NCBI RefSeq assembly: GCF_009932555.1
Contig: NZ_BLJO01000001.1
Coordinates: 1 to 64,000, forward strand
Length of the DNA: 64,000 bases
DNA from: Steroidobacter agaridevorans
GTDB lineage: Bacteria > Pseudomonadota > Gammaproteobacteria > Steroidobacterales > Steroidobacteraceae
Direction: 5' to 3'
Shown: positions 37,289-45,544 of the stretch, one piece after another
Numbering within the stretch: position 1 is the stretch's first letter
Layout: every line of letters starts with the position of its first letter
Notes under the pieces: model-generated
Told to the model about the DNA's origin: nothing
Seen by the model: the letters and a program-made list of their open reading frames with translations, nothing else
Databases searched by the model: none
Program-made: the position numbers and the translations under genes

Positions 37289-38884
37289 TCACTCTCGCGC
37301 GCGGCTCAGCACTCGCCCACCGCGTTCTTGGGTGACCCGACCCTCGCTCACGGCAACCACTCCGTTCACCACGACGAACGTCACGCCCGTTGAGAGCTGT
37401 CTCGGATTCTCATAGGTCGCATTGTCCCGAAGCGTCTTCGGATCGAAGACGACGAGATCCGCTCGCGCGCCCACGCGAATCACGCCGCGGTCACGCAATC
37501 GCATGATCGACGCCGTCAAGCCCGTCATCGAATGCACCGCCTGCTCGAGCGTGAGCACGGGATCGTCGATGGCGTAGCGCCGCAGCTTCTTTGGAAACGT
37601 TCCGTAGGCGCGCGGATGAGGCATGCCGTTGTCCTCGGATAACAGCGATCCATCCGTCGATGTCATCGTCCACGGCTGCGCCATGAAGGCGCGCACGTCG
37701 GTTTCATTCATGTTGAAGGAGAAGATGGTCGGCGAGCCCCGGGCGATCAGCTCGATCGCCACATCCACGGCGTCCGCCTTGCGCTGTTTCGCGATGGCAT
37801 CGAGCCGCAGACCTTCGAGCCTTTTGTCGGCGCGGTTCGAGCTGATCAGAATCGACTCCGCGCCGCCCCGGTTCTCGAGATTCTCCGCGACGCTCGCACG
37901 AATCTTCGCTCGCAGCGCCCGATCCTTCAGGCGCTGTCTCAATTTGCTCTCGCCGCCTTCCATGGCCCAGCCCGGGATCACAGCCGCGGACAATGACGTG
38001 CCGGAGGCATCATAGGGATACTGATCGGCAAACACCTCGACGCCCTCGGCTCTGGCGGCATTGATGATGCGAATGACTTCGGCGGACATGCCCCAACACG
38101 CCCGCGTGCTCGCTTTGATGTGAGTCACGATACCGGGCAATCGGGCTTCACGCGCGACTTGAATGACTTCATCGACCGCGGCGATCAAGCCGATGTTGTA
38201 TCGGCTCTCATCGCGAATGTGACTGGTGTAGATGCCGTCGAACTGCGCGGCCACGCGCGCGAGTGCGATGTGCTCATCGGTTTTGGAAAAGTTGCCGGGT
38301 GGATAGAACGGGCCGGCCGACAATCCCAGCGCACCCGCCTCCATGCCCTCGCGCACCAACGATTGCATCCGGACCAGTTCTTCCGCAGTCGGCGCGCGAT
38401 TCTGATAGCCCAGCACCTGAATGCGAATCGAGTTGTGGGGCACGAGCAGCGCAACGTTCACACCCGGTCTCGCCTGTTCGATCCTGAGCTGCTGAGTCGC
38501 AAGATCCACCGGCCCAGTGCCATCGGGATTCAGGACCACGGTGGTAATCCCTTGCGTCAGCAGCGGCTCGGCGCTCGCAAGCGCCTCCTCGCCGATGGCG
38601 GGCCACGCATGCGAGTGGGGATCGATGAAGCCGGGCGCCAGGTACTGACCGTTCGCCTCGAAGGTTCGTTTCGAGGCGGCATTCGCCGGCAGCTTGCCGA
38701 CCGCGACGATCCGATCGCCCGTGACCGCGACGTCCGCGTAGTACCAGGGCGTGCCCGTGCCATCGAGCACGCGGGCCCCACGAATCAACAAATCATAGAC
38801 AGGCGCCTCATCCGAGGCGCGCGCCCCGGTCCCAAGCAGCAGGCAGCCGATGGCGAGCGCGAACCGGAATGTCATCGATTGCAC
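37289..38884 (-). CDS. Exported N-acyl-D-amino-acid deacylase-like amidohydrolase
   Basis: The 531-residue protein has a signal peptide (residues 1-23, GCLLLGTGARA). The amidohydrolase metal-binding pattern is seen in GQYLAPGFIDPHSH and GIVTHIKAS. It also has D-aminoacylase hallmarks such as YTSHIRDESRYN, LGLSAGPFYPPG and SILISSNRA. D-aminoacylases cleave N-acyl-D-amino acids; the signal peptide suggests a periplasmic place. It is transcribed with the DUF885 gene (95-base gap) and is divergent from the M55 peptidase, starting 130 bases from it. Confidence 0.85.
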   Translation of the reverse strand: MQSMTFRFALAIGCLLLGTGARASDEAPVYDLLIRGARVLDGTGTPWYYADVAVTGDRIVAVGKLPANAASKRTFEANGQYLAPGFIDPHSHAWPAIGEEALASAEPLLTQGITTVVLNPDGTGPVDLATQQLRIEQARPGVNVALLVPHNSIRIQVLGYQNRAPTAEELVRMQSLVREGMEAGALGLSAGPFYPPGNFSKTDEHIALARVAAQFDGIYTSHIRDESRYNIGLIAAVDEVIQVAREARLPGIVTHIKASTRACWGMSAEVIRIINAARAEGVEVFADQYPYDASGTSLSAAVIPGWAMEGGESKLRQRLKDRALRAKIRASVAENLENRGGAESILISSNRADKRLEGLRLDAIAKQRKADAVDVAIELIARGSPTIFSFNMNETDVRAFMAQPWTMTSTDGSLLSEDNGMPHPRAYGTFPKKLRRYAIDDPVLTLEQAVHSMTGLTASIMRLRDRGVIRVGARADLVVFDPKTLRDNATYENPRQLSTGVTFVVVNGVVAVSEGRVTQERGGRVLSRARE

Positions 38885-39014
38885 GAATTACCCCGTGACG
38901 GATCCCAGCATGCTAAACGCTGCCACCCCTGGAGATGTGCCCGCGGGCCTGTCCTTTTATGATGAGGGGCTCCAGCGGCCATCAATAATGAACGAACCGC
39001 ATCGAGGTCCGACA

Positions 39015-39923
39015 ATGAAAGATCGCTCATCGCTATACGCTGTCCTGGCCATGCTTGCATTCGGCCTGCTGCCCGGCCTCGCGGCCGCGCAGACGCCCTT
39101 CAAACTTTACATTTCGGCCGACATGGAAGGCGTCGCGGGCGTCGTCTCCGACCAGCAGATCCTGCCGAGCGGCTTCGAATACTCGCGCTTCCGCGAATTC
39201 ATGACAGCCGAAGTGAACACGGTCATCGAGGCGGCCTTTGCCGCCGGCGTCACCGAGATCGTCGTGAGCGACTCCCATGGCAACGGGCAGAACCTACTGA
39301 TCGAGAAATTTCCAAAGAAGGTGTCGGTCGTGCGCTCCTGGCCGCGGCCGCTGATGATGATGGAAGGCATCGATGCCTCCTTCGCAGGCGTCGTGCTGCT
39401 CGGCTATCACACGAGCACGCACAATGAGGCGGGCGTGCGTGCCCACACACTCTCGAGCGCTCGGCTCGCGGATGTGCGCATCAATGACAAACAAGTGGGC
39501 GAAGGTGAGATCAGCGCCGCCATCGCCGGGCACTTTGGCGTGCCCGTCATCATGGTCACCGGCGACGATCAGCTCGTGAAAGAGTTGCAGGGCTCCCTCG
39601 GCAACGTCGAAGGCGCGGTCGTGAAATGGGCGCATGGCTTCCACTCCGCCCGCACGCTGACGCCCGCCGAAGCGAACGATGCGATTCGAGCGGCAACGGC
39701 GCGCGCGCTCGGACGGCTCAAGAGTTTCAAGCCTTACAAGGTCGCAACGCCGGTGCGCTTCGACCTGCGCTTCAAGAGCTATCGCCAGGCCGACATGCTG
39801 AGCTATCTGCCCATCGTCGAGCGCATCGACTCGCACACAGTTCGTTACGTCGCGAAGGACATGCCCACCGCATCCAAGTTCGTCGAGTTCGCGGTGACGT
39901 ACGAAGCCGACATGGATCCATGA
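39015..39923 (+). CDS. Exported M55-family D-aminopeptidase-like protein
   Basis: From ATG 39015 the product has 302 residues, with a signal peptide (MKDRSS and a hydrophobic core to AAAQ). It matches M55/DppA: FKLYISADMEGVAGVVSDQQ, EIVVSDSHGNGQNL and GYHTSTHNEAGV, where His and Glu/Asp would bind zinc. B. subtilis DppA is a D-aminopeptidase that releases D-Ala. With the divergent D-aminoacylase and DUF885 genes it suggests a periplasmic system for peptides holding D-amino acids, possibly peptidoglycan-derived. The frame extends upstream to 38850 with no similarity. Confidence 0.88.
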   Translation: MKDRSSLYAVLAMLAFGLLPGLAAAQTPFKLYISADMEGVAGVVSDQQILPSGFEYSRFREFMTAEVNTVIEAAFAAGVTEIVVSDSHGNGQNLLIEKFPKKVSVVRSWPRPLMMMEGIDASFAGVVLLGYHTSTHNEAGVRAHTLSSARLADVRINDKQVGEGEISAAIAGHFGVPVIMVTGDDQLVKELQGSLGNVEGAVVKWAHGFHSARTLTPAEANDAIRAATARALGRLKSFKPYKVATPVRFDLRFKSYRQADMLSYLPIVERIDSHTVRYVAKDMPTASKFVEFAVTYEADMDP

Positions 39924-40032
39924 TGGCCGTGTAAAAATCTCCAGTCGTGCAGCTGCAAGCCGCGTGTAACGCGAGCGACATGTTTGCTGCATGACATGTG
40001 CGCTCCCCCGCCCCTGTCACAGGAAGCCAGGC

Positions 40033-41661
40033 ATGACCGACAACTCTCCGCTCTCACGTCGCACGTTCTTGCAGCAAGCCGCGCTCGGCGGCGTCGCGCT
40101 CACCGGTATCGGCGGCATTCTGTATTCGAAGCAGGCGCCGGCCATCGTCACGTCCGACTCGGTGCGCCCGATGGCGAACTGGGGTCTGCAGATCGGCGAT
40201 GTGATCGACGGCCGCGCGATCGTCTGGAGTCGCGCCGACCGGCCCGCGCGCATGATCGTGGAATGGTCGCTCGATGAGACTTTCAAACGCTCGAAGAAGA
40301 TTCGTGGCCCGCATGCGCTCGAGGTGAGCGACTTCACCTCGCGTATCGATCTGACCCGACTGCCGGACGACTCGGAAATCTTCGTGCGAGTGAGCTATCA
40401 GGACCTGGACTCCGGGCGCGCCACGAGCGAGCCGCTGGTGGGCCAGTTTCGCACGCCACCCTCCAGGCGTCGTGATATTCGCTTTGTTTGGTCGGGCGAC
40501 ACCGCAGGTCAAGGCTGGGGCATCGACCTCGGCTTCGGCGGCATGAAGATCTACGAGGCCATGCGCCAGGTGCGGCCGGACTTCTTCATTCATTCGGGCG
40601 ACACCATCTATGCCGACGGCCCGATGGTCGAGCACGTCAACGACGCCGCCGGCAATCTGATCTGGACCAATGCCTTCCTCGATGAGGTGCCCGAGAAGCT
40701 CAAGGTCGCGGAGACCTTGCATGAGTATCGCCGCAACCATCTCTACAACCGCTACGACACGAACATCCAGCGCTTCTCCGCCGAGGTGCCACAGATCTGG
40801 CAATGGGACGATCACGAGGTCACGAACAACTGGTCGGACAGCAAGGTGCTCGATGCGCGTTACACCGAGAAGCGCATTCAAACACTCACCGCTCGCGCAA
40901 CGCGCGCGTTCCTCGAGCACTCACCGATGCGCTGGTACAACCAGGCCGAGGAAGAGCGCATCTATCGCCACATTCCCTATGGCCGCGATCTCGATGTGTT
41001 CGTGATCGATATGCGCAGCTATCGCGGACCGAACTCGCACAACCTGCAAGTGGAATCGAGCGCGGACACGGCTTTCCTCGGCAAGCCTCAGCTGGAATGG
41101 CTGAAGCAGAAGCTCAAGGACTCGCGCACGACGTGGAAGGTCATCGCGGCGGACATGCCGTTGGGCGTTCACATTCCGGACGGCACCGACGAACAAGGTC
41201 GCGCGAAGTGGGAAGGGCCGGCCAACGGCAACGACGGCCCCGCCTCGGGCCGCGAGCTCGAGATCGCCGAGCTGTTGCGCTTCATCAAGCGCGAGGACAT
41301 TCGCAATATTGTCTGGCTCACCGCGGACGTTCACTACTGCGCGGCTCACTACTACGACCCGAACAAAGCGGTGTTCCAGGACTTCGCGCCGTTCTGGGAA
41401 TTCGTCGCCGGCCCACTGAACTCAGGCAGCTTCGGCCCGAACGCCATGGACAAGACCTTCGGCCCGCAGGTGATCTTCCAGAAAGCCCCGCCGGCCGCGA
41501 ACACCCCGCCCAACGGCGGCTTCCAGTTCTTCGGCCAGATCGACATCGACGAGCACAGCAAGGTGCTGAGCGTCGCGCTCAAGGACTTGAACGGCACGAA
41601 AGTGTTCGGCAAACAGCTCGAACCGCGGCCGAACAAGGGCGATCACGACCGGTGGGACTAA
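40033..41661 (+). CDS. PhoD-like alkaline phosphatase (Tat-exported)
   Basis: From ATG 40033 (AGGAAG upstream) the product has 542 residues. A classic Tat signal peptide (SRRTFLQQAALGGVALTG) is followed by a PhoD-type metallophosphatase. Motifs are VWSGDTAGQGWGIDLG, FFIHSGDTIYADGP, QWDDHEVTNNW and WLTADVHYCAAHYY, in line with the Fe/Ca site of PhoD. The substrate may be a phosphodiester or phosphomonoester in the periplasm. It is on the same strand as the M55 gene with a 109-base gap. No Pho box was recognised. Confidence 0.88.
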   Translation: MTDNSPLSRRTFLQQAALGGVALTGIGGILYSKQAPAIVTSDSVRPMANWGLQIGDVIDGRAIVWSRADRPARMIVEWSLDETFKRSKKIRGPHALEVSDFTSRIDLTRLPDDSEIFVRVSYQDLDSGRATSEPLVGQFRTPPSRRRDIRFVWSGDTAGQGWGIDLGFGGMKIYEAMRQVRPDFFIHSGDTIYADGPMVEHVNDAAGNLIWTNAFLDEVPEKLKVAETLHEYRRNHLYNRYDTNIQRFSAEVPQIWQWDDHEVTNNWSDSKVLDARYTEKRIQTLTARATRAFLEHSPMRWYNQAEEERIYRHIPYGRDLDVFVIDMRSYRGPNSHNLQVESSADTAFLGKPQLEWLKQKLKDSRTTWKVIAADMPLGVHIPDGTDEQGRAKWEGPANGNDGPASGRELEIAELLRFIKREDIRNIVWLTADVHYCAAHYYDPNKAVFQDFAPFWEFVAGPLNSGSFGPNAMDKTFGPQVIFQKAPPAANTPPNGGFQFFGQIDIDEHSKVLSVALKDLNGTKVFGKQLEPRPNKGDHDRWD

Positions 41662-41742
41662 GCCCGCCTCGGGCGTCCACCCCCGATCCATGCTAGGATG
41701 CGCGCCCCCGGGCCGACCCGCCCGGGGCTGCGTCATGCGCGT

Positions 41743-41832
41743 GGAAGGGTGGCAGAGTGGTCGATTGCACCGGTCTTGAAAACCGGCAGGCTCTCACGAG
41801 TCTCGTGGGTTCGAATCCCACCCCTTCCGCCA
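41743..41832 (+). tRNA. tRNA-Ser (TGA)
   Basis: The 90-base class II tRNA has acceptor stem GGAAGGG/CCCTTCC and anticodon loop CTTGAAA giving anticodon TGA. A long variable arm (CACGAG-T-CTCGTG) and T-arm GTGGG-TTCGAAT-CCCAC follow, with discriminator G and an encoded CCA. A GC-rich hairpin, CCCCGGG/CCCGGGG (41706-41727), lies just upstream. The 3' half is partly duplicated downstream. Confidence 0.96.
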
Positions 41833-41843
41833 AAAAAACAAAA

Positions 41844-41872
41844 GAGCCCCCTTGCGGGGCTTTTTTGTTTTT
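41844..41872 (+). terminator. Terminator of tRNA-Ser
   Basis: AGCCCC-CTTGC-GGGGCT is flanked by an A-rich tract and followed by TTTTTTG and more T. It lies 12 bases after the tRNA and is a standard intrinsic terminator. Confidence 0.85.
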
Positions 41873-41899
41873 TGCCGTCAGGGTGGGACTAGAGCACCC

Positions 41900-42004
41900 A
41901 CGAGAGTCTCGTGGGTTCGACAAAACGGCAGGACAGCCGTTTTGCACGACCTTTAGGTCGCCCGCAGGGCGAAGTACATGGATGTACTTCGTGCCATCCC
42001 ACCC
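41900..42004 (+). repeat. Partial tRNA-Ser copy interrupted by a four-hairpin insert
   Basis: Beyond the terminator, the variable arm and T-arm of tRNA-Ser recur (CACGAG-AGT-CTCGTGGGTTCGA at 41899-41920, with two extra bases, then ATCCCACCCC at 41995-42004). The two parts are separated in the T-loop by 74 bases. The insert is a chain of perfect hairpins: CAAAACGGC/GCCGTTTTG (41921-41944), CGACC/GGTCG (41947-41960), CGCCC/GGGCG (41959-41971) and GAAGTACAT/ATGTACTTC (41971-41990). It could be a REP-like mobile repeat that landed in a duplicated tRNA end. Confidence 0.7.
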
Positions 42005-42026
42005 CGTGCGCGACAGCGCCAACGCG

Positions 42027-42440
42027 TTAGCGAGCCCGACGCTTGAACGCCATCCCCACGGACGCAGGCGCCGTGTGCACGAACCCGAATTGCGCATAGA
42101 GGTTCCGGGCCTCTCCATCCGCGATGAGACTGACGTAGCCAGTCTCGGGAACGTTGGCTTCCAGGTACTGGACGATCTCCGTCATGATCCGCTTGCCAAT
42201 GCCCTTCCCCTGATGCGCCTTCAGCACGGCGATATCGACGACTTGATAAAAGCAGCCGCCATCGCCGATGACGCGCCCCATGCCCACGGGTGTCGTGCCA
42301 TCCAGCACTTGGACGGCGAAGAGCGAATGAGGCAGGCCGCGCTCTGCGGCTTCGACGGTCTTCGCGCTCAGGCCCGAGCCAGTGCGAAGCGCTCGATAAG
42401 TCTCCACCGAAGGTATTTCGTTGACGCAGGAATATCTCAT
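42027..42440 (-). CDS. GNAT-family N-acetyltransferase
   Basis: From ATG 42440 the protein has 137 residues. The GNAT fold is shown by VVDIAVLKAHQGKGIGKRIM, which contains the acetyl-CoA pyrophosphate-binding Q/RxxGxG/A motif, and by the C-terminal LIADGEARNLYAQFGF. The acceptor is unknown; sequence around the N-terminus resembles the small, stand-alone acetyltransferases that follow many tRNA genes. It is convergent with nothing and sits 69 bases upstream of the hydrolase stop. The frame runs further upstream to 42512. Confidence 0.88.
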   Translation of the reverse strand: MRYSCVNEIPSVETYRALRTGSGLSAKTVEAAERGLPHSLFAVQVLDGTTPVGMGRVIGDGGCFYQVVDIAVLKAHQGKGIGKRIMTEIVQYLEANVPETGYVSLIADGEARNLYAQFGFVHTAPASVGMAFKRRAR

Positions 42441-42508
42441 CACTGAATGCAGGCCGCCGTGCGTATAGAGAGTATGGATCTTAGCGCACCCCAACGCGCG
42501 CCCCCGCC

Positions 42509-45500
42509 TCAATCAGGCAGGGCATCGCCCGCGCCGTGCAGTTTTTTGAAATACACCACAGCATCGAACGCCTCGCGTGGCGACACCTCCATCTCGGTCG
42601 TGTAGTTCGCTCGCAATGATTGGGGCTGCGAAAGCCAGGGGATCTCGGTATGCGGCGCACCCCTCAGATCCAGCATGAAATGCGGCAAGCCGAGGTTGGC
42701 CAGCGCAGCATCCAGTGTCCCCGCCTCCGCCTCGGTCGTCGCCAATCCCGGCCCATTACTCGACGAGCTCGCGCCGATGATCACGAGGTCGTCGCCCAAG
42801 GCGGAGCGCAGATGCTGTCCCATCATCGCCGGCGCCTCGGGATAGGCGTTCCACAGCCCGCCGCGCAAACGACCATTCATGATGTGCGCGTTGTGAGCAA
42901 ACAGCAGCACACGACCCGCGGCCCCCTCTTGCCGCAAAGCCCAGAGCGCATTGTCCGCCATCGCAGCATCTCTCGCCCCGGCCGCCCGATGGAACTCCGC
43001 GACGACGCCGTCCGCCACCTTCGCGGGCGATAGACGAAACAACGTTTCCAATTGTCGCGCGACGATGGCGCTACGAAGCGCCCACTCGTATTGATCCTCG
43101 GAAGAAGCCGCCACCAGACGACGCCGCTGCGATTCGAGCAGCGACACGAGGCTCTCGATCGAGGTCCGCAATCGTACCTGCTCATCGGCCGACAACGATT
43201 TGTAGCCGGCGAGCGTGAATCGCTCCAAAAAAGATTCGACCGCCGCGCGCGCTTGCGCCGACTGCTCGCGATTCACGCGCCCAAGATACGACAGCGCATC
43301 ATCGAGCGCCAGGCGCGCGGTCGCGAAGGCGCTGTCAGCGTCGCCGCCGGTCAGATCGATGCCATAGAACTTCACTTTCCGCCGCCGTCCGGGCTCGGCG
43401 TTGTATTGTCGAATCCAGCGCAGGAGCTCGACATTCTCGGTGAAGGCGCCAAAGCCCCAGGTCAAACCGTCCCGCGCAATCTGTGCCGGATCCCCCGTTC
43501 CACCCAGCACGAACTCATTGACGCGCCGGGCCTCGTTGAAGCCCGATTCGAGTGCGATCGCCGTGAACCCTCGCTCCTCGATCAGGAACTGAAACAATCG
43601 ATTACGAAATTCGAGCGGCTCATGCGCGCCATGCGCCGGCTCGCCCAACGAGACCATGCGGGCGGAGCCCACGATATCGCCGACCCGTTCAGCCTCAGCC
43701 CCAGCAAAGCCTTGCAGAGCAATCGCTTTCGGCTGCGCCCAACTCACAAACGCATCGGATGAGGCCTGCGGTTGACCTATTGGAATGTATAACGCGCTCG
43801 GATGCGCACGATCGTGATACAGCTGCACGGTCACGGTTCGCGCATCGGCACGCGTCTCGGCCGCGACCTCGCCACCGCTGTTGTGATTCTTTTCCCAGTA
43901 AATCGAATCAAGCGGCGCGATCACCAGGCGTAACCGGCTGCCGGCACGAATCTGCCTCGAAACGAAGGTGAAGCGATCGAAGTCATAGCGCAGCGGTGCG
44001 CGGCTCTCGATCAGCTTCGGCGCTCGGAAGCTCTCACGATAGCGTGCCCGCATCAGATCCGTGGACAACAGCACGCTGCCGCCATCGGATGCAACCTCGT
44101 AAACGCTCACCGCGAAGTCAGTATCGGGCTGATCGATGGCAAGCCAGGCGGTCAGCTTGAAAAAGCCGCTGATTTCGGTCGGCGTCGCAAACGGTTCGGT
44201 GTGATAGATCAGCTGCTTGCCGTTGCGCGCGTGGATCAGCCGCTGATCGGTAAGCTCCGGCGCTGGCACCGACTGCAGCGCCGCGGTGCTAGTGTCACGG
44301 GGATCATATCGATACTGATCCGGACGTCCTCGCGACGCCGCCGTCAGCATGCCTGAAGAGAAAACATCGGACGCCGCGCCATTCGATGCAAGGTAGTAAG
44401 GACGCCGTTCGGCGGTCACGGCGTCGAGTGAATCGGCATACCGCCATTGGTCGGCGCCCATCACATAGTAGGCAACGTTCTTTTTCAGGAACGACGGCTT
44501 CGCCCCCTGCCTCATCGTCCATGCGTACCAGTCCAGATGCAGCTGCGGCAGATCGAGCAAGCTCGCGGCCCCAAGCGTGAGGCCGCCGAATTCCGCCTTC
44601 GGCGTTCGAGTGCCCGAATGATCCCAGGGCCCGATCACGAGATAATGCGCGGCGCGAGCTTCGGCCGACGCGTGCTTCATGTGCTCGCGGTAGTGCATGA
44701 GCGCGCCGGGCTGATTCGCATCGTAGCTGCCCGTGATCGTGAGCACCGGCAGCTGCAACTTTGCGTAATCGGCAGCGCTCGGGTTGTATCGATCCCAATG
44801 CGCATCGGGATGCGGATGGCTCAGCCACTTCTGAAAGATCGCCGACGGGTTGCCAGCCCAGGTATCGAAGTCGCGCAGCGACAGGCCGGCTTCGTACCAT
44901 CGCCGCTGTAGAGCGATCCAGAAGCTCGCGTCACCAAAGATACGATCCTGCGCGGCGCGACCGCTGGTGTAAGTCAGCCACTGAACGTCGTAGGGCGTCG
45001 AAATGTTGTTGCGTGAGGGGAAGTCGAGCCCCGCATAGGGCGCCGCCGCTGGCACGATGGTCGCGAGATGCGGCGGCAGCTCCTTGGCCGTGGCCCATTG
45101 GTTATAGCCCGAGTATGAGCCGCCCCACATCGCGACCTTGCCGTTGCAATAGGGCTGCTTCGCCAGCCACTCGACGACGTCATGGCCATCGTGCGCCTCC
45201 TGGATCAGCGGTTGAAACTCGCCATCGGAGTTGCCGCGTCCGCGGACATCGATGGAGAGAAACGGATAGCCATGAGCCGCGAAGTACACGCCGCGATCAT
45301 GATAGGTCTGCGCCGTGTACGGCGTCAGCGTGAACACGCACGGCGCCGGAGCAGTCCGTGGCTTCGGCAGGTAAGCGATGGCGGATAACTGCACGTTGTC
45401 GCGCATGGGAATGCGCACGTTCCATTGGAGCTGCACCTGCGAGGAAGCGATCGGGTCGACCGCGGGTGAGCCCTCGGCATGAGCTGAGGCCCATGCCGCA

Positions 45501-45544
45501 AGACCCAACGTCGCGATCCCTAGGATCAGCGACGCAACCTTCAT
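42509..45544 (-). CDS. Exported CocE/NonD hydrolase fused to an erythromycin-esterase-like domain
   Basis: The ATG at 45544 overlaps the receptor stop (ATGA) and gives 1011 residues with a Sec signal (1-23). Residues 40-590 form an S15/CocE-type hydrolase with a C-terminal jelly-roll domain. The triad is Ser143 (GGSYSG), Asp275 (TGSYDANQ) and His309 (PWDHSG). Residues 612-1011 match erythromycin esterases, with SLGEPAHGAHE (His638), IALESGFNEA and LLFAHNAHIMNG. Two different ester-cleaving domains in one exported chain are unusual. Coupling to an ECF/FecR/TonB operon suggests the product is induced by, and acts on, the receptor's ligand. Confidence 0.85.
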   Translation of the reverse strand: MKVASLILGIATLGLAAWASAHAEGSPAVDPIASSQVQLQWNVRIPMRDNVQLSAIAYLPKPRTAPAPCVFTLTPYTAQTYHDRGVYFAAHGYPFLSIDVRGRGNSDGEFQPLIQEAHDGHDVVEWLAKQPYCNGKVAMWGGSYSGYNQWATAKELPPHLATIVPAAAPYAGLDFPSRNNISTPYDVQWLTYTSGRAAQDRIFGDASFWIALQRRWYEAGLSLRDFDTWAGNPSAIFQKWLSHPHPDAHWDRYNPSAADYAKLQLPVLTITGSYDANQPGALMHYREHMKHASAEARAAHYLVIGPWDHSGTRTPKAEFGGLTLGAASLLDLPQLHLDWYAWTMRQGAKPSFLKKNVAYYVMGADQWRYADSLDAVTAERRPYYLASNGAASDVFSSGMLTAASRGRPDQYRYDPRDTSTAALQSVPAPELTDQRLIHARNGKQLIYHTEPFATPTEISGFFKLTAWLAIDQPDTDFAVSVYEVASDGGSVLLSTDLMRARYRESFRAPKLIESRAPLRYDFDRFTFVSRQIRAGSRLRLVIAPLDSIYWEKNHNSGGEVAAETRADARTVTVQLYHDRAHPSALYIPIGQPQASSDAFVSWAQPKAIALQGFAGAEAERVGDIVGSARMVSLGEPAHGAHEPLEFRNRLFQFLIEERGFTAIALESGFNEARRVNEFVLGGTGDPAQIARDGLTWGFGAFTENVELLRWIRQYNAEPGRRRKVKFYGIDLTGGDADSAFATARLALDDALSYLGRVNREQSAQARAAVESFLERFTLAGYKSLSADEQVRLRTSIESLVSLLESQRRRLVAASSEDQYEWALRSAIVARQLETLFRLSPAKVADGVVAEFHRAAGARDAAMADNALWALRQEGAAGRVLLFAHNAHIMNGRLRGGLWNAYPEAPAMMGQHLRSALGDDLVIIGASSSSNGPGLATTEAEAGTLDAALANLGLPHFMLDLRGAPHTEIPWLSQPQSLRANYTTEMEVSPREAFDAVVYFKKLHGAGDALPD

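Noticed and set aside
41706-41727. Terminator for the PhoD gene
   Set aside because: The CCCCGGG/CCCGGGG hairpin has no T-tract and lies just before tRNA-Ser; more likely part of the tRNA leader.
41757-42446. 229-codon frame running through tRNA-Ser and the GNAT gene
   Set aside because: It crosses a tRNA and is antisense to a clear acetyltransferase; no protein-like character.
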